Part shown: positions 47,224 through 52,275 of the stretch, one piece after another
Numbering within the stretch: position 1 is the first letter of the stretch
How the letters are laid out: each line of letters opens with the position of its first letter
Assembly (NCBI GenBank): GCA_003558435.1
Contig: PWLR01000043.1
Location: 1 to 52,275 of the forward strand
DNA: 52,275 nucleotides
Source of the DNA: Nitriliruptoraceae bacterium
GTDB taxonomy: Bacteria; Actinomycetota; Nitriliruptoria; Nitriliruptorales; Nitriliruptoraceae
Reading direction: 5' to 3'
Notes under the pieces: generated by a model
Databases searched by the model: none
What the model saw: the letters and a program-made list of their open reading frames with translations, nothing else
Told to the model about the DNA's origin: nothing
Made by a program: the position numbers and the translations under genes

Positions 47224-49914
47224 ATGGAGCACACGTTCGATCACGTCCTGAAGGACGGCACCACCGTCCACGTGCGACCGATCCGCCCCGACGACGGTGA
47301 ACGCCTCCTCGGCATGTGGTCGCGGACCTCGGCGGAATCGCGTCGCTTGCGCTTCCTCGGCCCCTTCAACCTCGACGAGCACAACGTGCACCGCTTCACC
47401 GACCTCGATCCCGACCTGCAGTACGCGGTGGTGGCCACCCGCGGCCGCGGCGAACAGGAACGGATCGTCGCGGTCGCGCGCTACGAACGCGACCCCGACC
47501 AACGTGATCACGCGGAGTTCGCCGCGCTCGTGCAGGACGACGAGCAGGGTCGAGGTCTCGGCACGGTGCTGGTGCGCACCGTCGCGATGGCCGCCGAGGA
47601 GGCCGGCATCGCCAGCCTCTCCGGTGACATCCTCTCCGACAACGTGCGGATGCTGAACCTCGTGCGCGAGCTGGGGCTCGAGTTCACCTCGGGTAGCGAG
47701 AGCGGGGTGGTGCGATCGGATCTCGAGGTCAACATCACCGACCGCTTCCTCGACGTCGTCGACAAGGAGGAACGTGCGGCCGCCCAAGCCGCGCTGAAGC
47801 GGTTCTTCCGCCCGGAGCGGGTCGCGGTGGTCGGGGCCTCGCGCGACCGCCACGCCATCGGTGGACTGCTCCTCGACAACCTGGTGCGTGGCGGGTTCGG
47901 CGGGGTGGTCTACCCCGTCAACCCCAACGCCCCCTACGTACAGAGCATCACGGCCTATCCCTCGCTCAGCGATTGCCCCGAGGTGCCCGACCTCGCCGTG
48001 ATCTGTGTCCCGGCGACGCTGGTCAACGACATCGTCGACGAGGCGGGAGCACTGGGGGTCGCCGCGGTCTGTGTGATCTCGTCCGGATTCGCCGAGCTCG
48101 ACGAGACGGGCAAGGCGTTGCAGGACGACCTGGTCGAACGCGCCCGGGGGCACGGCCTGCGCGTCGTCGGCCCCAACGGCATGGGTCTGCTCAACGGTGC
48201 CGCGGACGTGCGCATGAACGCGACCTTCTCGACCACCTTCCCCAAGCCCGGCCGGGTGTCCATGTCGTCGCAGTCCGGCGCGTTGGGCTTGGCGGTCCTC
48301 GACCACGTCAACGCGCTCGGTCTCGGCATCGCGACCTTCGTCTCCGTGGGCAACAAGGCCGACATCTCCGCCAACGACCTGCTGATGTACTGGGAGGACG
48401 ACGACGACACCGACGTCGTGCTGATGTACCTGGAGTCGTTCGGTAACCCGCGCAAGTTCTCCCGGATCGCCCGTCGCCTCTCGCGCAACAAGCCCATCGT
48501 CGCGGTCAAGTCGGGCCGCACCAGCGCCGGAGTTCGCGCCGCCTCGTCGCACACCGCCGCGATCGGGACCGGGGACCGGGCGGTCGAAGCCCTGTTCCGG
48601 CAGACCGGCGTGATCCGTACCGACACCTTGGAGGAGATGTTCGACGTCGCCACCCTGCTCTCCAACCAGGGCCTGCCGAGCGGCCGGAAGGTGGCCGTGC
48701 TGACCAACGCGGGGGGTCCGGGGATCCTGGCCGCCGATGCGCTCGAGTCCAACGGCCTCGAGGTGCCGACCCTGTCGGACCGGACCATGGACGAGTTGCG
48801 GGCGTTCCTGGCTCCCGAGGCCGGGGTGAGCAACCCCATCGACATGATCGCCTCCGCCACGCCCGAGACCTACGGGCGGGCACTGTCGGTGGTCGGTGCC
48901 GCCGACGAGGTCGACATGGTGTTCGTCATCTACATCCCGACCGCGGCGACCTCCACCGCAGCGGTCGTCGAGTCGTTGGTCGCTGCCGCCGCGGAGCTGA
49001 CCGACTCGGTGCCGGTCATCAGCGTGTTCATGACCGCGGACGGGGTGCCGGAGGCGCTCACGCGGGCCAAGATCCCGGCCTTCGCGTTCCCCGAGGCTGC
49101 CGCCCGGGCGATGGGCCGGGTCGCGACCTATGCCCGCTGGCGACGCACCCCGCTCGGCTCCGTGATCGAACCCGAGGGCATGGACCGGGACGAGGCCCGA
49201 CGCATCGTCGATCGAGAACTGCGCGCCGCGACCCGCGAGGACGGGGCGGTGTGGCTCACCGCCGACAAGGCGGCAGCGGTCCTCGGGGCCTACGGCGTCC
49301 CGTTGGCCGTCGCCGAGATGGTCACGAGCCCCGAGCAAGGCGCCGAGGTGGCCGCGAGGATCGGCCGCCCGGTGGCGGTGAAGGTCGCGTCGTCGATCCA
49401 CAAGGCCGACGTGGGCGGGGTCACACTCGACCTGCAGTCCCCCGAGCAGGTCGCGGAGGCGATCACCGCGATGCGTACCTCGCTGGCCGAGCAGGGCCTC
49501 GAGCAACACGGTGAGACGCTGCTGGTCCAGGAGATGATCGGTGACGGGATCGAGATGGTCGTGGGGGTGACCCACGACCCCTCCTTCGGGCCGATCGTGC
49601 TCACCGGGGCGGGCGGGACCCTGGTGGAGCTCCTCCGGGACGTCAGCGTGCGGATCACGCCGCTGACCGATGTCGACGTGGACCAGATGCTCAGCAGCCT
49701 GCGCATGGCACCGTTGCTGAGCGGTTACCGAGGCAGCGCACCCGCCGACGTCGCGTCACTGCAGGACCTGCTCTACCGGATCAACGCCATGGTCGAGGAT
49801 CTTCCCGAGGTCGCGGAACTCGATCTGAATCCGGTCTTCGTCCGAAGGGAGGGTGACGGTGTCGTCGCCGCCGATGTCCGGATGAAACTGACCCCGACGG
49901 AGAGTCGCTCGTGA
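47224..49914 (+). CDS. Pat-like protein acetyltransferase (GNAT + ADP-forming acyl-CoA synthetase fold)
   Basis: The 896-residue protein begins with a GNAT acetyltransferase domain (about 1-165; FAALVQDDEQGRGLGTVLVR is the acetyl-CoA loop). A CoA-binding domain (FFRPERVAVVGASRDRHAIG), two succinyl-CoA-synthetase-like domains with AASSHTAAIGTGDRAVEALF (the phospho-His site near residue 443), and a C-terminal ATP-grasp domain (KVASSIHKADVGGVTLDLQS) follow. GNAT-first order is the actinobacterial arrangement; E. coli PatZ has GNAT last. Homologues acetylate lysines of acetyl-CoA synthetase and others. Here the phospho-His is intact, so synthetase activity is not excluded. GAGGA is 8 bases before the ATG at 47224. 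Its stop overlaps metF. Confidence 0.88.
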   Translation: MEHTFDHVLKDGTTVHVRPIRPDDGERLLGMWSRTSAESRRLRFLGPFNLDEHNVHRFTDLDPDLQYAVVATRGRGEQERIVAVARYERDPDQRDHAEFAALVQDDEQGRGLGTVLVRTVAMAAEEAGIASLSGDILSDNVRMLNLVRELGLEFTSGSESGVVRSDLEVNITDRFLDVVDKEERAAAQAALKRFFRPERVAVVGASRDRHAIGGLLLDNLVRGGFGGVVYPVNPNAPYVQSITAYPSLSDCPEVPDLAVICVPATLVNDIVDEAGALGVAAVCVISSGFAELDETGKALQDDLVERARGHGLRVVGPNGMGLLNGAADVRMNATFSTTFPKPGRVSMSSQSGALGLAVLDHVNALGLGIATFVSVGNKADISANDLLMYWEDDDDTDVVLMYLESFGNPRKFSRIARRLSRNKPIVAVKSGRTSAGVRAASSHTAAIGTGDRAVEALFRQTGVIRTDTLEEMFDVATLLSNQGLPSGRKVAVLTNAGGPGILAADALESNGLEVPTLSDRTMDELRAFLAPEAGVSNPIDMIASATPETYGRALSVVGAADEVDMVFVIYIPTAATSTAAVVESLVAAAAELTDSVPVISVFMTADGVPEALTRAKIPAFAFPEAAARAMGRVATYARWRRTPLGSVIEPEGMDRDEARRIVDRELRAATREDGAVWLTADKAAAVLGAYGVPLAVAEMVTSPEQGAEVAARIGRPVAVKVASSIHKADVGGVTLDLQSPEQVAEAITAMRTSLAEQGLEQHGETLLVQEMIGDGIEMVVGVTHDPSFGPIVLTGAGGTLVELLRDVSVRITPLTDVDVDQMLSSLRMAPLLSGYRGSAPADVASLQDLLYRINAMVEDLPEVAELDLNPVFVRREGDGVVAADVRMKLTPTESRS

Positions 49915-50780
49915 CCCGTATCGATGATCTGCTCGCCGCCGGCCCGACCACCTCGTTCGAGTTCTTCCCGCCCAAGACCGATGCAGGGGAGGCCAGGCTG
50001 CGCCAGACCCTGCGCGAGTTGGAAGCCTTGAAGCCGTCGTTCGTGTCGATCACCTACGGCGCCGGGGGCGGTACCCGTGACCGCACCCACCGGCTGGTGG
50101 TCGACATCCTCGAGACGACCTCCATGCCGCCGATGGCGCACCTGACCACCGTGTCACACACCCGCGCCGAACTCCGCGACATCCTCGCGCGGTACCGCGA
50201 CGCCGGGGTGCGCAACATCATGGCGTTGCGCGGTGATGCCCCCGCGGACGCCGACGAGGTCTTCTACGCCGTCGAGCAGGCGGCCGGACTGGTGGAACTC
50301 GCCCGTGAGGTCGGTGGGGACCGGTTCGCCATCGGGGTGGCGGCACACCCCGAAGGCCATCCCGCCTCCACCGACCTGGCCACCGATCGTCGCCACCTGG
50401 CCGCGAAACTGGCCGTGGCGGATTTCGCGGTGACCCAGTTCTTCTTCGACGTGGAGGACTACGTCCGCATGGTGGACGAACTGGCGGCGCTCGGGTGCGA
50501 CAAGCCGATCGTTCCCGGGGTCATGCCGGTCACCAACGTCCGGCAGATCGAGCGGTTCGCCGAGATGTCCGGCGCCGCGTTCCCCGTCGAACTCGCCGAA
50601 CGGCTCCACGCCGTGGAGCACGACGAACAACAGGTGCGCCACATCGGCGTGGAGGTCGCGACCCAGTTGTGCGCGGACCTGCTCGAAGCCGGAGCGCCGG
50701 GACTGCACTTCTACACCCTGAACCGTTCGACGGCCACGCAGAAGATCCACGCCAACCTCCGTAGCTGGCAGGCGGCCTGA
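49911..50780 (+). CDS. metF: 5,10-methylenetetrahydrofolate reductase
   Basis: The 289-residue flavoenzyme reduces methylenetetrahydrofolate to methyltetrahydrofolate, the methyl donor for MetH. Typical features are SFEFFPPKTDAGEARLRQTL with the catalytic Glu, FVSITYGAGGGTRDRTHRLV, MAHLTTVSHTRAEL, NIMALRGDAP, IGVAAHPEGHP, VTQFFFDVEDYVRMVDEL and PGVMPVTNVRQIERF. Length fits the bacterial type without the eukaryotic regulatory domain. The GTG at 49911 overlaps the acetyltransferase stop (GTGA), so the two are translated together. This is unusual company and may place one-carbon flux under the same expression control as protein acetylation. Confidence 0.94.
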   Translation: MTRIDDLLAAGPTTSFEFFPPKTDAGEARLRQTLRELEALKPSFVSITYGAGGGTRDRTHRLVVDILETTSMPPMAHLTTVSHTRAELRDILARYRDAGVRNIMALRGDAPADADEVFYAVEQAAGLVELAREVGGDRFAIGVAAHPEGHPASTDLATDRRHLAAKLAVADFAVTQFFFDVEDYVRMVDELAALGCDKPIVPGVMPVTNVRQIERFAEMSGAAFPVELAERLHAVEHDEQQVRHIGVEVATQLCADLLEAGAPGLHFYTLNRSTATQKIHANLRSWQAA

Positions 50781-50934
50781 CCACGAGAGGGTGGGCGCGC
50801 CCTCCAGCTCACGGGCCGACCACTATCCGCTAGAAGTTCACCACTCTGCGTGCACGGACCGCACGGATCGGAGCGTCACCGTCACCTCGGGACCGGCTAC
50901 GACGCTGACTCTTCAACGACTCGAGGATCCTTCG

Positions 50935-51540
50935 ATGAGCTTCCTGTTCCACCTCAAGACCCTGTTGGGCAGCAAGGTGGCGGCCCTCGCCGGGGCCGCG
51001 GTACTCCTCGGCAGCGGTGCGGCCATCGCCAGCCCGGCAACGCCGGTCCTGCAGATCGTGCCCGCCAGCGACGGCGGAGCGGTGGTCGACGGCGAGGACG
51101 AGGCCGACGAGGCCGACGAAACCGACGAGGACGAGGCCCACGAGGCCGACGAGGCTCCCACCGACGAACTCGCTGAGACCTCGATCGATGGGCCTCCGGC
51201 AGACAAGAGCGAACAGCTCAAGAAGGCGGACGCCTCAGAGCGAAGCGAGAACGGCGAGGGACGCTCTGAGGTCGCCGAGGCGGTCCACGAGGCGCTGTCC
51301 GGGGGCCTCTCGCCTGGCGACGACGGCTTCGGCCAGGCCGTCGCTGAGAATGCCAGGGGTGGCGGCAACGGCGCTGCGGCCTCCGCCGCCGCTCGCAACG
51401 CGAACGGCTCCACCGGCCGTGGCCCCGGCAACGCGAACCCGAAGGCCGATAGCACGGACGATGCCACCGATGGGCGGGGAGCGGCGCAGGGTCGTGGCCC
51501 GGACGGCGCAGGGCCTCCCGGTCACGCCAAGGGCCCCTGA
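50935..51540 (+). CDS. Acidic low-complexity exported protein
   Basis: The 201-residue product has an N-terminal signal or anchor segment (FLFHLKTLLGSKVAALAGAA, followed by VLLGSGAAIASPATP, with a plausible cleavage site after AIA). A strongly acidic repeat-like stretch follows (GEDEADEADETDEDEAHEAD), then a Gly/Asn/Ala/Pro-rich tail (GNGAAASAAARNANGS, PPGHAKGP). No domain is seen. GAGGA lies 7 bases before the ATG. The acidic run resembles proteins of salt-adapted or surface-exposed type; function is unknown. A strong terminator follows. Confidence 0.7.
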   Translation: MSFLFHLKTLLGSKVAALAGAAVLLGSGAAIASPATPVLQIVPASDGGAVVDGEDEADEADETDEDEAHEADEAPTDELAETSIDGPPADKSEQLKKADASERSENGEGRSEVAEAVHEALSGGLSPGDDGFGQAVAENARGGGNGAAASAAARNANGSTGRGPGNANPKADSTDDATDGRGAAQGRGPDGAGPPGHAKGP

Positions 51541-51562
51541 CCGAGGTCCGCGACGCACGGCA

Positions 51563-51600
51563 ACGACGAACCCCCGGTCGGATGACCGGGGGTTCGTCGT
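51563..51600. terminator. 17-bp perfect hairpin, bidirectional terminator
   Basis: ACGACGAACCCCCGGTC (51563-51579) pairs exactly with GACCGGGGGTTCGTCGT (51584-51600) around the loop GGAT. It lies 22 bases after the acidic protein's stop and 14 bases past the bioY stop in the leftward direction, so it can end both transcripts. Confidence 0.85.
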
Positions 51601-51614
51601 CGGGGATCGTGGGC

Positions 51615-52184
51615 TCAGCGCTCGAGCAGCCGCTGGGTGACCGGCAGCAACGCCGTCGCGGCGGCGAGCTTCGCGGCGTCACCGATCACGAACGGCACGA
51701 CCCCGGCCATGAAGGCGGCGGGCAGGCTCATCCCGAGCACCAACATCAGTCCGACCATGCCGAGCGCCAGGATGGCGACGTTGCCGAGCACCATGGCGGC
51801 AGCAGCACCCCTCCAGGTCGCGACCCATCCCTGGCGGGCGCACCAGCCGACGATGGCGGCCGCGGCGACGAAGCCCACGAGGTAGCCGACCGTGGCTCCC
51901 CCGGTGACCGCGAACCATGGCACCCCGGCGAGACCGAGACCCAGGAACAACGACCCGCCGAGCGCCGCACGGGTCGTACCGAGCGTTGCGGCCCCGAGCA
52001 GGACCACGAAGGTCTGACCGGTGACCGGCACAGGTGATCCGGGGATCGGGAAAGCGATCTGGGCGCTGGCGACGATGGCGAGCGCGTAGATGCCGACGAG
52101 GATCGCATCGCGTACGCGCGCCCCGGGCAACAGGTCGGCGAGCACGAGCGCCGAACGATCGGCGGACAGCGGGGACGAGGTCAT
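51615..52184 (-). CDS. bioY: Biotin transporter BioY (ECF substrate-binding component)
   Basis: The 189-residue membrane protein is the BioY S-component that captures biotin. Its six hydrophobic segments and the motif IAFPIPGSPVPVTGQTFVVL, then LLGAATLGTTRAALGGSLFL with GLAGVPWF and GGATVGYLVGF, are diagnostic. GMSLPAAFMAGVVPFVIGDA fits the last helices. No EcfA ATPase or EcfT gene is in the window; BioY may use shared Ecf units elsewhere or work alone. GGGAG precedes the ATG at 52184, and TAGCGT (complement of 52222-52227) is a likely -10. No biotin biosynthesis gene or BirA-type operator is seen. Confidence 0.93.
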   Translation of the reverse strand: MTSSPLSADRSALVLADLLPGARVRDAILVGIYALAIVASAQIAFPIPGSPVPVTGQTFVVLLGAATLGTTRAALGGSLFLGLGLAGVPWFAVTGGATVGYLVGFVAAAAIVGWCARQGWVATWRGAAAAMVLGNVAILALGMVGLMLVLGMSLPAAFMAGVVPFVIGDAAKLAAATALLPVTQRLLER

Positions 52185-52221
52185 CGTGGAGCTCCCGGGA
52201 AGCGGCCTACGGTCGGTCGCG

Positions 52222-52227
52222 ACGCTA
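52222..52227 (-). promoter_or_regulatory. TAGCGT -10 box for bioY
   Basis: On the minus strand TAGCGT lies 37 bases upstream of the bioY ATG, within GGCTAGCGTCG, the same word found at 45674 before the flavin reductase gene. No matching -35 is clear. Confidence 0.35.
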
Positions 52228-52275
52228 GCCGACGCAGCCCGCCGACGGTTCGGTCAGCGACCGAGCCGGGCGCCA

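Noticed and set aside
1-52275. tRNA, rRNA, insertion sequences or prophage genes
   Set aside because: I looked for cloverleaf-like segments, transposase DDE-type reading frames with terminal inverted repeats, and integrases, and saw none that I could support.

Overview
The window is a stretch of very GC-rich chromosome (about 70% GC by eye). It is densely packed with short gaps and has many 1-4 base stop/start overlaps (GTGA, ATGA). The gene content points to an actinobacterium: a homodimeric-type pyruvate dehydrogenase E1 (AceE), an acyl-CoA-synthetase-like acetyltransferase with the GNAT domain at the N-terminus, a Val/Leu-type dehydrogenase, DUF1990 and DUF2795 proteins, a solitary BioY, and start codons placed 6-9 bases after a TACCGT/TACGCT box, as in leaderless actinobacterial transcripts. 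A deep-branching class such as Nitriliruptoria is a guess; no rRNA or tRNA was seen.

Layout. 1-1752: a partial DUF2795-like gene, then about 1.6 kb of weakly coding, decayed-looking DNA holding one credible 56-residue membrane peptide. 1753-6200: a compact operon of an SbnA-like PLP enzyme, an FAD/NAD(P)-binding protein and a LysA-fold decarboxylase of the Y4yA kind, probably making a small amino-acid-derived metabolite. 6279-7626: a promoter with two TTGACGCTTCA(A/T) palindromes, a YceI remnant, a VOC enzyme and a MarR regulator. 8080-10793: a SulP/STAS transporter, a broken GAP-family membrane gene and a DUF1269 protein. 10932-17126: a MalT-type LuxR ATPase regulator divergent from an alkylsulfatase, then a HerA/DUF87-like ATPase. 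17209-20047: a CxxC helical protein, a DJ-1/PfpI protein and a GH32/68-like five-bladed hydrolase.

20026-24140: KptA (RNA 2'-phosphotransferase), a zinc-finger-like protein of unknown function, a MoxR ATPase and a VWA/metallopeptidase-like protein. This is the best candidate for an undescribed system. It is followed by a LysM-M23 hydrolase remnant. 24502-35488: central metabolism and stress genes: a short aconitase with an unusual Fe-S ligand site, a phosphoesterase/ATP-grasp pair, thymidine kinase, OsmC, and a PAS histidine kinase directly downstream of aceE. 35604-41421: a hypothetical protein, a threonine dehydratase-like enzyme, pyrophosphatase, Val/Leu dehydrogenase, and PurM with an 18-bp tandem-repeat tail. 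41554-52184: metH, CsbD, a flavin reductase, an NTF2-like protein, a Pat-like acetyltransferase overlapping metF, an acidic exported protein and bioY. MetF and MetH both serve methionine and one-carbon metabolism but lie about 5 kb apart.

Three recognisable gene ruins (YceI, GAP, LysM-M23), the decayed left end and two short in-frame tandem-repeat expansions suggest ongoing local erosion and slippage. All functional calls are from reading translated sequence by eye; no database search was made.
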